Shown: one piece after another, positions 8,112 to 17,249 of the stretch | Numbering within the stretch: the stretch's first letter is position 1 | How the letters are laid out: each line of letters starts with the position of its first letter | Translations under genes and position numbers: made by a program | The notes under the pieces: generated by a model | Told to the model about the DNA's origin: nothing | Databases searched by the model: none | Seen by the model: only the letters and a program-made list of their open reading frames with translations | From: Thalassotalea sp. HSM 43 | GTDB lineage: Bacteria; Pseudomonadota; Gammaproteobacteria; Enterobacterales; Alteromonadaceae | Assembly: GCF_004752005.1 (NCBI RefSeq) | Contig: NZ_CP038493.1 | Coordinates: forward strand, 682,001 to 746,000 | DNA length: 64,000 nucleotides | Direction: 5' to 3'

Positions 8112-10793
8112 TTACTTAACAGGCATCATCACATTTTCAACACGGATGGTCTCACCAGATGCTGTGGTTAGGTTAAGGTTCACAGTGATGTGAGTAACCG
8201 TACCACGCGTATCAGATGGACGCAGTGATGTTAATGAATTAGTGATTTTATAGAAGTAGTTTTTACCTTCCATAACGTCGCTTGGGAAACCTGTGCGTAC
8301 TGGTAAGCCGTAAGCTGAACCTTCAACATCAGACTTATTGTTGCCGTTATAAATTAGGGTGTTATCCCAAGTGTGCATAACGTAGTACATTTCTTCTGCA
8401 GCGTTACCGTAAGACGCATCTTCTTCAAGGTTGATACCAACGATTTCGTTGACTTCACGCTCACCAGTACCAGCGCCACCTAAACCGTCGTTTGCCGTTG
8501 CATCCCAGAATACGTTATGAGATTTAACGATAGTAACGTTACCCGTTAATGGCTCTGGAGAAACTAGGTATGCCGCACGGAATGATGTTTCACCGTCTGC
8601 GTAAAGCATTTTGCTTACAACTTCGTAATCATCAACAACGTATGAGTACCAAGTGGCCATATCGACAACTTTCGTTTTCGCAGGGAAGTAATCAAAACCT
8701 TCGCCAGGGTAGATACATTGCCATGTACCATTGTCCCAATAAGGGTGAGAGAAAGTACATTGACCGTCTGGCGTTTGTTGCCATTGCCAGTACGCATCAC
8801 CAGCGGCTGCCATTTGACCATTAAGACCAGGTAAGTCAATCCAGTTAGCATCTGAGTCTAACCAGTTTTCTTGACCTTCATAGTTAGTCCACTGGTAACC
8901 TTCGTTAGTGTACGTGGTAGCCGCTACGTCAATACCAGCACCGGTTGCAACAACTAAGTTTTCAGCCGTTGCTTGTACTGCCATCGCTTCTGGAATCATT
9001 TCATCGATCATCACATCGATTGCTGTCGCACTGCCTTCTACTGGTGTTGTAACAAATGAAAGTTGCAGTTGCTCACCGTGTTGTAGGTCAGTTGCGTTGA
9101 AGTAACCGCGTGGTAATGCGTCAACATGACCGGTAGGCAGTACCGGAGTCTCGGCATCAGCGTCGTAGCTTTCGCTATTTAGAGTAATGGTAAGAACAGT
9201 TTTGTCTTCGTTCCAGCTAAACTCTGCGCCATCTTCACCGGCCGCGATTAAATCGTGGCGAGTGTTGCTGCCGGCATCACGATAGAAACCGTGAACCCAA
9301 CCATTGGTACCAGCTAAGATTTTACCATCAGTACCAACCATTGGTGCACCAACAGTCACTTGTGACCATGTGCTGGTTTCATCATAGTTATCAGCTTTGT
9401 ACTTAATAACACCTTCAACGATGTTATTACCTTCTTCATCAACACCTGTTACCGCTGTTGAATCAATAGCTTGTGTGTCACCTAGTACGGTTTCAGTAGG
9501 ACATAAGCCTTGTTCCCAAGGGTCTTCACATAGAGTGCCATCTTCGTTAAAGAAGTAGTAGCTGTGCTCACGACCTGATTGACGGAAAGAGTAGTTTTCA
9601 AGGTCGCCACGCATTCTTACAAATTCTGAGTAAGCTGTTACACGGTCACCTAAAATTTCAACTGGTTGGTTGAAAATTACAGTGAATTTAGCTTCGGTAC
9701 CAGCAACTACAGATGAAGAAACAACTTTATATTCAATTGGTAGTGCTTCACCGTTTTCAGTGTCAGTATTCATCGCTAGAGTGATGTTTGCTGAAGAAGC
9801 CGCTTGGTCAAATGACGGTAGACCTGCTGAAGCAACATCCATTGCGGCGAACATAACGCCATCAATTTCAACCATATCTAGAGCGATTGGGTTCATTACT
9901 TGCGCAAAAGATAGGTCAGTGATCCAATACATTTGTGATGCATCATCCCATGCCGCCATTAATTCGCCGTCATTTAGGTATAAGTGTTCAGGACCTTGTG
10001 TCACCATAGAACCATCAGCAAATTCTAGACCGAAACTAACGGTGAATAATGTCGCTTGGTGTGCGTCGTCAACATAAACCATTGGGCTTTGACCAGCAGC
10101 AACAGACATTGCACCGCCAACAACCACGTAGTCCATACTTTGGCTAGCAAATGCACCAGCAACTTCTACGTCAAATGACGTACCATTTGCCGGAAGCATA
10201 AAGGTGTAAACACCGTTGCTCTCGCTGGCAAATACGTTAGGAATGCTTGATAGGAATTCGCTATCACCTTCCATTTGCACGCTTGGCATGTTCTCAATAC
10301 CTGCCGCATCAGCACCGTTTACGTATAAAGATAAACCGGTTACTGGCGCGCCCATCATGTCAACAATGCTTACCGATGTTGGTACAGAATCATAGACAGC
10401 GATAGGATCAATATTTAGCGCACCAGAGTTTGTGGTGCCTTGAGCGTATGCAGTCGCTTTGCCTTCTACGTTTACAGCAACGATAAAGTCAGAGTTTGTT
10501 GGTAGGCCATCGATTGCGTAGCCAGTACCAGAGGCAACAGCAGGAACCACTTTACCATCAACGTGAAACTCAACGCTTGCACCTGATAGTGCCGCCATTG
10601 TGTTACCGTCAACCACTGACACGTATGCAGATGCCATAACTGGATCAGCTGGTGTTGGTGTCGGTGTAGGAATTTCTACGATTTCAGTTCTGGTATCTTG
10701 AACTTCAACATCGTCACCACCACAAGCAGCAAGCATGCTGGTAGCAACCATTGTCGCGATCAATGATTTATTAAATTTTATTGTATTGGACAT
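8112..10793 (-). CDS. Large lipoprotein of unknown function
   Basis: The 893-residue start is the ATG at 10793, which has a GGAAG ribosome site 5 bases upstream; an in-frame ATG at 10805 has none and spoils the signal. The lipoprotein signal ends LAAC (Cys24), followed by an acidic stretch and a TPTPTPADP linker. Residues of about 55-160 look like a carboxypeptidase-regulatory-type beta-sandwich (GASVEFHVDGK). The rest is acidic, rich in Gly, Ala and aromatics, and unassigned, with several Trp-rich stretches near 640-700. It resembles large surface lipoproteins of marine gammaproteobacteria. No enzymatic motif was recognised. It is monocistronic, between two terminators. Confidence 0.75.
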   Translation of the reverse strand: MSNTIKFNKSLIATMVATSMLAACGGDDVEVQDTRTEIVEIPTPTPTPADPVMASAYVSVVDGNTMAALSGASVEFHVDGKVVPAVASGTGYAIDGLPTNSDFIVAVNVEGKATAYAQGTTNSGALNIDPIAVYDSVPTSVSIVDMMGAPVTGLSLYVNGADAAGIENMPSVQMEGDSEFLSSIPNVFASESNGVYTFMLPANGTSFDVEVAGAFASQSMDYVVVGGAMSVAAGQSPMVYVDDAHQATLFTVSFGLEFADGSMVTQGPEHLYLNDGELMAAWDDASQMYWITDLSFAQVMNPIALDMVEIDGVMFAAMDVASAGLPSFDQAASSANITLAMNTDTENGEALPIEYKVVSSSVVAGTEAKFTVIFNQPVEILGDRVTAYSEFVRMRGDLENYSFRQSGREHSYYFFNEDGTLCEDPWEQGLCPTETVLGDTQAIDSTAVTGVDEEGNNIVEGVIKYKADNYDETSTWSQVTVGAPMVGTDGKILAGTNGWVHGFYRDAGSNTRHDLIAAGEDGAEFSWNEDKTVLTITLNSESYDADAETPVLPTGHVDALPRGYFNATDLQHGEQLQLSFVTTPVEGSATAIDVMIDEMIPEAMAVQATAENLVVATGAGIDVAATTYTNEGYQWTNYEGQENWLDSDANWIDLPGLNGQMAAAGDAYWQWQQTPDGQCTFSHPYWDNGTWQCIYPGEGFDYFPAKTKVVDMATWYSYVVDDYEVVSKMLYADGETSFRAAYLVSPEPLTGNVTIVKSHNVFWDATANDGLGGAGTGEREVNEIVGINLEEDASYGNAAEEMYYVMHTWDNTLIYNGNNKSDVEGSAYGLPVRTGFPSDVMEGKNYFYKITNSLTSLRPSDTRGTVTHITVNLNLTTASGETIRVENVMMPVK

Positions 10794-11149
10794 TTTTCTT
10801 CCCATTAGACTAGTTTTTATTCGTGCTTCTAAGCGTTTTATTCTTATTCGTTAACAAACTGTCAACCTGTACTTAACCTTAAAAACACTTGCGCAAACCC
10901 AATGTAAATCAGCAAACTTACGATGTTTGTTAAAAAGTGTTAAACCCATTCACAATCCATCAACGAATTTATAAAAAACCATACATAACAAAAACTTAAA
11001 CCAAATAAACTTATTAACTAACGCCGCAACAAATCAGCACTTATGTACAATAAAAATACGTATCGAATATTTTTCAGCCATAGCTTTAGTGAGGTCATTA
11101 ACAAATGAAAAAGCTAACTGCTGGGCGTTAATCTAGGCGCAAATAAACG
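10794..11149. other. Intergenic spacer, leader of the 893-residue lipoprotein gene
   Basis: This is AT-rich sequence upstream of the minus-strand gene. It contains the GTTAA-N5-GTTAA repeat listed separately. I see no convincing ORF, RNA gene or mobile element. Confidence 0.6.
10928..10944. promoter_or_regulatory. GTTAA-N5-GTTAA direct repeat upstream of the 893-residue lipoprotein gene
   Basis: TGTTAA-N4-TGTTAAA, the same half-sites and spacing as at 7938 and 14593, lies 135 bases upstream of the 10793 start. Confidence 0.45.
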
Positions 11150-11181
11150 AAAACCCCGACAAAGCAAATTATCGGGGTTTT
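11150..11181. terminator. Rho-independent terminator after the RCC1-like lipoprotein gene
   Basis: A 10-bp stem, AAAACCCCGA / TCGGGGTTTT, with a 12-base loop lies 54 bases beyond the stop at 11235. The minus strand reads out into a T-tract. Confidence 0.75.
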
Positions 11182-11234
11182 AACTTAGTCTTTAATGACT
11201 GTTTAAAATTGTGTTATACGCTCTAGAGCAAAGC

Positions 11235-14200
11235 TTAATTAAAAGTAAATGGTTCCAGTACGTACACTTCATCTTGGTACGTGCCACTACCACCAGGCTC
11301 TTTTAAGATACATTCGATAGCCGCGCCACTACCAACACAAATAGCGTTGGTACCACTTACAGCCCATTCGATATTTTGCATTAGTGGTGTTGTTGGTACA
11401 TAACTGTCACCCACCATATCTTCAAAGCAATGTAAGCTACCTGTGCTTAATAACGCACAGTATTCTCGACCAATACCTTTGATGATATCAGACACTGAAT
11501 CGTTAAATTCAGGGACAGTTACTCGATCAACCCAACCGGTTATGATGATTTGCTGTAACTCTTCGCTCCACTCTTCAATGGCATCTTGGCCCCAACAATC
11601 GACACTGCCATTGCCAAGTGAACAAATGGAACCATAACGCACCTCAAGTTTTTCCGTTGATGCTTGCAAGCTTGGTACTTCATGCAGCTTTTCTTCTTCT
11701 TTGCCCCAACAGGTTGTACCGTTTTCATCAACAGCACAGGCTAATACATTGTTGCCATACAATTGAGTCACGGTACCTAGGCTGTCCGGTACGCTAACAA
11801 CGTTGTATAAATCATCGCCCCAACATTTCACCGTGCCAGCATCTAATGCACAACTGAACTGATCACCGGATAGCAAAGCGGTTACGTCAGTAAAGCTTGG
11901 CACATTCGCCACTACGGCGGCCCCCTCTTCAGCAAAACATTTTACCGTTTGATCTGCTTGGGCAACACAGTAGTGAGTATTACCAACCGCTAGAATTTCA
12001 GGGTCTGTGACATCAGGGTTGGCTTCAAATTCACCACCATGACAATGCACGGTATTGTTGTACAAAGCACAATTACCATAGTTAATTTGAGCTATAACAC
12101 CACCGGCTTGAACCACCGCATCGATAGGTAATTCAACGTCTTCATCATTGACACGAAAAGTAAGAATTTCTAACTCGCCGGCAATATCATACTTACTACA
12201 GCCAATTTGATTGGTATCTTCAATACCGACACAAATATCATAATTGCCCGGCATTACATCCGGCAAAGGCACGTAGCTGTAATTAAGTTTTTCACGGTGG
12301 TAAGCGCTAATTGCTTGCTTAGAAAACTCAACACCTTGCTCTGTTTTACTGTACTTGATGGCGATGCCATCTTCGATGCTGCCGCTGACAACCACCAGAT
12401 TTGATTTGCCAAGGTAATCAGACAATTCGAGAACACCGCTGCCAATGCTCTTCCAATTAAATTGCACGTTACCGCTTTCACGGTAATATTTGCCTTTTAA
12501 ATTAGACATCAGCTCAATGTAATAATCGCTGTAAGCATAAAAACCTGCGGATTGTTCAACATCGACCGATTTTGAGTGAATGGCAATGTCGTTTTCAAGT
12601 AGGCTGATGTATTGCCCATCCGTCAGTTCAGTATTATAAACTTCAACGGCCAACAAAGACGGTAACGTCAAAAGCACATCGACATTGGTGACGTCAGTGT
12701 CGTTAATGATCAGCTTTTGCAATTTAGCCATACCGCTCAATAAACTGGTATCGACGAAATTGGAATTACTGGCTTCAATTTGTAATAAATCAGCCAATTG
12801 CGAGATAGCACTCCAGTCACTCACTTGCGAACCAGGTAAGTTTAGGTATTGCAAATTAGAAAAATTAGCTAGGTCTTGTAAACTAGCGATAGTGCTATCG
12901 GCACAGCTGAACGAGTTAATTTTATAGACGTAGTCATCTTGAGAGTTTGCTAAACAGCTTTGCAGTACTGCGTCGGTCAAGGTCAGTTCAGATACTTTCT
13001 TGTCATAAACGTTTTGATCCGGGTCAACGTCATTTAGCAGACCATCACCATCAATATCATCATCACTGTTATCACCGGTGCCATCACCGTCGGTATCTAA
13101 CCATTCAGAGGCATCCGTTGGAAAGGCATCTGAATTATCACCATAACCATCGCTGTCGCTATCTAACCACTCGTTTGAGTCTTGTGGGAACGCATCCGAA
13201 TTATCGCCATAACCGTCGTTATCACTGTCTAACCACTCGCTAGAATCTGCCGGAAATGCGTCTTGGTCGTTGTTGATACCATCACCATCGCGATCGATAT
13301 CGGCGTTATCACCGATAAAGTCCATGTCGATATCTGACCATTCATTAGCATCGGTAGGAAACGCGTCAAGGTCATTATTGACGCCATCACCATCGATATC
13401 GTTATCCAAATTATTAACGACACCGTCATTGTCCATATCATGGCTATCACTGTGTTGATATTGCCATTGGCTGACAAGTTGCTCTGCACGAGCAACAAGA
13501 CGTTGTTGTTGTTCATCACTGATTGGCGCTGAGTCACTTAAGAAATCACCAAACATGCCTGCAGAATTAACCCCATAAATCGTCGACAGGCTATTTTTTT
13601 GTAACGCGACAGCATCGCGAAAGCCTTGTTCTGAGATGGTTCCTGCGTGCAATTGCTGCAGTTCAGCTGACAGCTGTTGTGTTAATTGCTGAGTAAATGG
13701 AGAAATAACCTGAGTGATGGCTTTATCATAATTTAGCGCCGTGAACGGCACCGTAGATAGGGTCACTGGCATAGCCGCGAAATCATCGTTATCGCGACTG
13801 ATATCGTCCGCGCCCTCACCTAAATAGGCACGTAATGGGGCAATACTTAAAGCACTTTTATCATCACCTGCGACATGCAACTCGTATATGCCAGCAGCGT
13901 CCGAAAGCGCAAACGGTTCACTGTTATCCCATGCGCCGTTGGCATTTACGTCTAAATAGACTTTCGCACCTGAAACGTAGCCATCAACAACTGGGCCAGT
14001 TATCACATAGGTATCGTCAACGGTAATCGAGAATGCCTCGAGTTGAGCTGAATCGGTGCCATCTGAGACGCTAACGATAATATTGTCATAACTTCCAGCA
14101 TCAGACAGTGATGGTGTGCCTGATAACTCACCGGTTGTGCTATCTAATGATAGCCATGCTGGTAAGTTCAATGCTGAGAACGTCAATGTATCGCCAACAT

Positions 14201-14420
14201 CGGCATCACTGGCACTGATGGTTACCGCATATTGCTGTAACTCATTAACTGACAAATCAGGAGATGCAGAGATCACTGGCACATTATTTTGCGCCGGAGG
14301 TGGCTTTTGCTTGTTGTCATCAGCGCCACCGCCGCCTCCACCGCCGCCACATGCGGACAATGAAACAGCTAAGGCAACCGTCGATAATCGCGTGAGAAGT
14401 TTTCTCTGGACCGTACTCAT
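11235..14420 (-). CDS. Lipoprotein with He_PIG, TSP3 repeats and RCC1-like propeller
   Basis: This 1061-residue lipoprotein has lipobox LSAC (Cys24) followed by eight Gly. In order: a He_PIG-like Ig domain (about 45-130, LNLPAWLSLDSTTGELSGTP), a beta-sandwich with a DVNANGAWD loop (about 135-200), a helical stretch, Ca2+-binding TSP3/DxDxDG repeats (about 325-460), a leucine-rich-repeat-like segment (about 485-600), a spacer, and a C-terminal RCC1-like region (about 780-1050). That last part contains seven units of the type C-A-x(n)-V-x-C-W-G, each with a Cys pair. Seven blades is the RCC1 propeller number, and the Cys pairs suggest disulfides outside the cytoplasm. The ligand is unknown. It shares its N-terminal plan with the 4479-7874 protein. 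Confidence 0.8.
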   Translation of the reverse strand: MSTVQRKLLTRLSTVALAVSLSACGGGGGGGGADDNKQKPPPAQNNVPVISASPDLSVNELQQYAVTISASDADVGDTLTFSALNLPAWLSLDSTTGELSGTPSLSDAGSYDNIIVSVSDGTDSAQLEAFSITVDDTYVITGPVVDGYVSGAKVYLDVNANGAWDNSEPFALSDAAGIYELHVAGDDKSALSIAPLRAYLGEGADDISRDNDDFAAMPVTLSTVPFTALNYDKAITQVISPFTQQLTQQLSAELQQLHAGTISEQGFRDAVALQKNSLSTIYGVNSAGMFGDFLSDSAPISDEQQQRLVARAEQLVSQWQYQHSDSHDMDNDGVVNNLDNDIDGDGVNNDLDAFPTDANEWSDIDMDFIGDNADIDRDGDGINNDQDAFPADSSEWLDSDNDGYGDNSDAFPQDSNEWLDSDSDGYGDNSDAFPTDASEWLDTDGDGTGDNSDDDIDGDGLLNDVDPDQNVYDKKVSELTLTDAVLQSCLANSQDDYVYKINSFSCADSTIASLQDLANFSNLQYLNLPGSQVSDWSAISQLADLLQIEASNSNFVDTSLLSGMAKLQKLIINDTDVTNVDVLLTLPSLLAVEVYNTELTDGQYISLLENDIAIHSKSVDVEQSAGFYAYSDYYIELMSNLKGKYYRESGNVQFNWKSIGSGVLELSDYLGKSNLVVVSGSIEDGIAIKYSKTEQGVEFSKQAISAYHREKLNYSYVPLPDVMPGNYDICVGIEDTNQIGCSKYDIAGELEILTFRVNDEDVELPIDAVVQAGGVIAQINYGNCALYNNTVHCHGGEFEANPDVTDPEILAVGNTHYCVAQADQTVKCFAEEGAAVVANVPSFTDVTALLSGDQFSCALDAGTVKCWGDDLYNVVSVPDSLGTVTQLYGNNVLACAVDENGTTCWGKEEEKLHEVPSLQASTEKLEVRYGSICSLGNGSVDCWGQDAIEEWSEELQQIIITGWVDRVTVPEFNDSVSDIIKGIGREYCALLSTGSLHCFEDMVGDSYVPTTPLMQNIEWAVSGTNAICVGSGAAIECILKEPGGSGTYQDEVYVLEPFTFN

Positions 14421-14592
14421 AATTTCCCCTGAGTTTATTTAACTTGTGTTTATTTTTATTCGGGCGAAATACCAATTGAATAAAACCACAGTGCTCTGCT
14501 CGACACCTGACGGTAGGCAAGGCAAAGGGTTTAAGACAGGGACATTAACGCCAAACTATCAAGCTAATCTAAAGAAAGGGGTATCAGAATTA

Positions 14593-14609
14593 TGTTAATA
14601 AATGTTAAA
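14593..14609. promoter_or_regulatory. GTTAA-N5-GTTAA direct repeat upstream of the RCC1-like lipoprotein gene
   Basis: TGTTAA-N4-TGTTAAA lies 173 bases upstream of the start at 14420, with the same spacing as the two sites at 7938 and 10928. A further GGTTAAC word follows at about 14619. Confidence 0.45.
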
Positions 14610-14685
14610 CCTGAACAAGGTTAACTCTATTAAGGCATGCCATTAAGGAACAAAACCAACATGGCAGGTGAGCAAAACAGGGTAG

Positions 14686-15159
14686 TTAAAAGATAAGATG
14701 CATCAAGGCTAAAGACAGAACACCAGCTATAATATCATCTAGCATAATACCAAAGCCGCCATGGACTTTTTTATCGGCAATCGATATTGGCCAAGGTTTT
14801 AATATGTCGAAAATACGGAAGATGATAAATCCAACCAGCAGAGTTTGCCAATTGAGTGGAATCGCGATCATGGTAATTGTATAACCGGCAACTTCATCCC
14901 AGACAATGGCGCCATGGTCATGCACTTTTGCGTCTGCAGACGCTTTACCACAAATCCAAATACCAACCACAGACATAATAATGGTCGCGACGATATAAAC
15001 CGGTAAGGAGAACTGAGCAAGAATAAAAATGAAAGGTAGAGCCGCTAAGGTGCCAAAGGTACCAGGTGCTTTCGGCGCTAATCCAGTGCCAAAACCCAAT
15101 GCTAAGAAGTGCACGGGATTGCTTAAATTAAAAAGCTGACTGGCATTTTTATTGCTCAT
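14686..15159 (-). CDS. pgpA: Phosphatidylglycerophosphatase A
   Basis: The 157-residue protein matches PgpA: N-terminal FLALGFGTGLAPKAPGTFGTLAALP, the conserved DEVAGY segment, and IFRIFDILKPWPI near the C-terminus, with four hydrophobic segments. It dephosphorylates phosphatidylglycerophosphate to phosphatidylglycerol at the inner membrane. It is the last gene of ribH-nusB-thiL-pgpA, starting 15 bases after thiL, the usual gammaproteobacterial order. No clear terminator follows. Confidence 0.95.
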   Translation of the reverse strand: MSNKNASQLFNLSNPVHFLALGFGTGLAPKAPGTFGTLAALPFIFILAQFSLPVYIVATIIMSVVGIWICGKASADAKVHDHGAIVWDEVAGYTITMIAIPLNWQTLLVGFIIFRIFDILKPWPISIADKKVHGGFGIMLDDIIAGVLSLALMHLIF

Positions 15160-15174
15160 AACGTTACAACGCCA

Positions 15175-16134
15175 TTAACTAAAGTGTTGAAAACCATTGC
15201 TCGGTACCACAAAGTTTTCACCATCTAACAGCAGGTTTATCTGTTGTGATGGGTTTAGTTGGCCTAAGCAGCGATAATCAACATTCGCATGCGCCATCGC
15301 GGTTTCAACACCAACTTTATTGGTCGCAGGTACGGTGAATATCAATTGGTAATCATCACCACTGGTTAATGCCATGGTAATCGCCTGCTTTTTGCTCAGG
15401 TTACTCAGCATCACATCAGATATTGGCACATTGGCCAAATCGATATCGATACCTAAAGTAGACGCTTTACAAAGGTGTTCTAGATCCGCCAGCAAGCCAT
15501 CTGAAACATCAATCGCTGCGGTAGCGAATTCACGGATCATTTGTGCCACTAGCACTTGCGGACGAGGAAAGTCTAACTTCTCTTTGACTTTAACAAAGTC
15601 TTGTTCTGACAATTCAACCTGACCATTGATGGCAGCCAACGCTAAGCCTGCATCGCCGATGGTATTGGTGACAAACACATAATCGCCATTTTTCGCGCCA
15701 CTGCGACACAGCGCTGTATTTCTAGCAACGGTGCCTTGAGCGGTAATAGTAATGCTTAATGGTCCTTGAGTGGTATCACCACCAATAAGCTGGACATTAT
15801 AGTATTCTGTTAGCTCGAACATACCTTGGGTAAATTCGGCCAGCCATTTTTCATCTACTTCAGGTAAGGTAATCGCAACTGAAATCCAGCTTGGTACGGC
15901 GCCCATAGCGGCCAAATCACTAAGATTAACCGCAACGGCTTTGTGGCCAATCGCTCTAGCACTGGTATCCAAAGGGAAATGCACACCAGCAACTAAGGTA
16001 TCCGTGGTAACGGCAATTAAGCTATCACCACTGGCTTCTATAAGCGCACAGTCATCACCGATGCCCATTGCCACATCTTTACGATTGACAGGCTGCGCCG
16101 TGAAGAACTGTTTTATCAGTTCAAACTCTTTCAT
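15175..16134 (-). CDS. thiL: Thiamine-monophosphate kinase
   Basis: The 319-residue protein has family-typical length and motifs: MGIGDDCALI near residue 25 (metal/nucleotide site), TTDTLVAGVHF, VNLSDLAAMGA, GGDTTQGPLSITITAQG, and IDVSDGLLADL in the C-terminal half. It phosphorylates thiamine monophosphate to the cofactor thiamine diphosphate with ATP in the cytosol. It lies between nusB (15-base gap) and pgpA (15-base gap), clearly in an operon. No riboswitch was seen in front of it. Confidence 0.95.
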   Translation of the reverse strand: MKEFELIKQFFTAQPVNRKDVAMGIGDDCALIEASGDSLIAVTTDTLVAGVHFPLDTSARAIGHKAVAVNLSDLAAMGAVPSWISVAITLPEVDEKWLAEFTQGMFELTEYYNVQLIGGDTTQGPLSITITAQGTVARNTALCRSGAKNGDYVFVTNTIGDAGLALAAINGQVELSEQDFVKVKEKLDFPRPQVLVAQMIREFATAAIDVSDGLLADLEHLCKASTLGIDIDLANVPISDVMLSNLSKKQAITMALTSGDDYQLIFTVPATNKVGVETAMAHANVDYRCLGQLNPSQQINLLLDGENFVVPSNGFQHFS

Positions 16135-16149
16135 AGAGAAGTAGAAACC

Positions 16150-16578
16150 TTACTCGTTAGGACGGAATGCCGTGACGACTTTATCTAACACACCATTGAC
16201 AAATTTATGACTGTCATCAGCGGCAAACGATTTAGCCAGCTCGATAGCCTCATTGATCACCACACGATATGGTACGTCTTTGCAATCACGAAGTTCGTAA
16301 ATGCCAACACGTAAAATGGCTTTTTCTACCTGATCAACTTCATCCAACGGACGGTCAACATGCGGTCGAATTGCATTATCAAGTTCACTGACGTTTGCAG
16401 CAACGCCACGTACTAACTTGGAGAAAAAGTCGATTTCAAAGCGACGTTTTGTGTTATCGGCAATAAAGTTTGATTCAACTTCGCCGATATCGTTACCAGT
16501 TAATTGCCACGAATAGATCGCTTGTACGGCAATTTCACGTGCTTTTCTTCTAGGAGATGGTTTAGCCAACGGGGTCAC
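16150..16578 (-). CDS. nusB: Transcription antitermination factor NusB
   Basis: The 142-residue all-helical protein has the NusB signatures SPRRKAREIAVQAIYSWQLT at the N-terminus and YRVVINEAIELAKSFAADDSHKFVNGVLDKV at the C-terminus (described here in two parts). With NusE (S10) it binds boxA RNA in rRNA antitermination complexes. Its start abuts the ribH stop with no spacer, so translation is probably coupled. Confidence 0.95.
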   Translation of the reverse strand: MTPLAKPSPRRKAREIAVQAIYSWQLTGNDIGEVESNFIADNTKRRFEIDFFSKLVRGVAANVSELDNAIRPHVDRPLDEVDQVEKAILRVGIYELRDCKDVPYRVVINEAIELAKSFAADDSHKFVNGVLDKVVTAFRPNE

Positions 16579-17043
16579 CTATAATTGTTCTAAAACATTT
16601 ACCATTTCAAGTGCACTTAGGGCAGCTTCTGCGCCTTTGTTACCTGCTTTGGTACCTGAACGTTCAATTGCTTGCTCAATGCTATCAACGGTAATCACAC
16701 CGAATGCCACTGGAATATCAAATTCCATTGCCACTTGCGCCAAGCCTTTATTACATTCGCCTGCAACAAAATCAAAGTGTGGTGTACCACCGCGAATAAC
16801 CGCACCAATAGCGATAACGGCGTCATATTCACCTTTTTGTGCCAGCTTCTTAGCGGCAACTGGTAACTCATATGCACCAGGAACGCGAACCACTGTGATG
16901 TCACTGTCGGCAACGTTACCGTGACGCTTTAGTGCATCAACAGCACCTTCTAACAAACTTTCAACAACAAAGCTGTTAAAGCGAGAAACAACAATGGCAA
17001 ATTTCTTGCCTGTGGCTACAAAAGTTCCTTCAATTACGTTCAT
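16579..17043 (-). CDS. ribH: 6,7-dimethyl-8-ribityllumazine synthase
   Basis: The start is the ATG at 17043 (154 residues), where [20 protein letters not shown] begins as in the family; the frame extends to 17088 but that adds a non-homologous leader. Family motifs are [17 protein letters not shown] (substrate binding) and [17 protein letters not shown]. The enzyme condenses the ribitylamino-uracil with dihydroxybutanone phosphate in riboflavin synthesis and usually forms a large oligomer. It heads the operon. The ribD, ribC/E and ribBA genes often found upstream are absent, and no FMN riboswitch is visible. Confidence 0.95.
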   Translation of the reverse strand: MNVIEGTFVATGKKFAIVVSRFNSFVVESLLEGAVDALKRHGNVADSDITVVRVPGAYELPVAAKKLAQKGEYDAVIAIGAVIRGGTPHFDFVAGECNKGLAQVAMEFDIPVAFGVITVDSIEQAIERSGTKAGNKGAEAALSALEMVNVLEQL

Positions 17044-17249
17044 TTTTATTAACCTGTTACGAAAATTGGCGCAATTGTAGCAAAACACAATAGATTTAGG
17101 TACTTAAAAATAGCCTAAAAATTGATTTATTACATTTGCTATACAGATGGCGCCGATTAGCCTGTATTGTATATTTTTGCTGGTATTTAGGTTTGCCTGT
17201 TACCTAGCCTTTGCTACAATACCGCCTACGTTAGTTTAGTCGAATCATT

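Noticed and set aside
13025-13445. Repeated ATCACCATC/ATCATC-type DNA as a CRISPR or tandem-repeat array
   Set aside because: It is coding sequence for DxDxDG calcium repeats of the lipoprotein; the spacing follows protein repeats, not CRISPR spacers.
17044-17249. FMN or TPP riboswitch before ribH/thiL
   Set aside because: No conserved riboswitch core (RFN or THI elements) is recognisable in the spacer; only ordinary AT-rich promoter sequence is seen.
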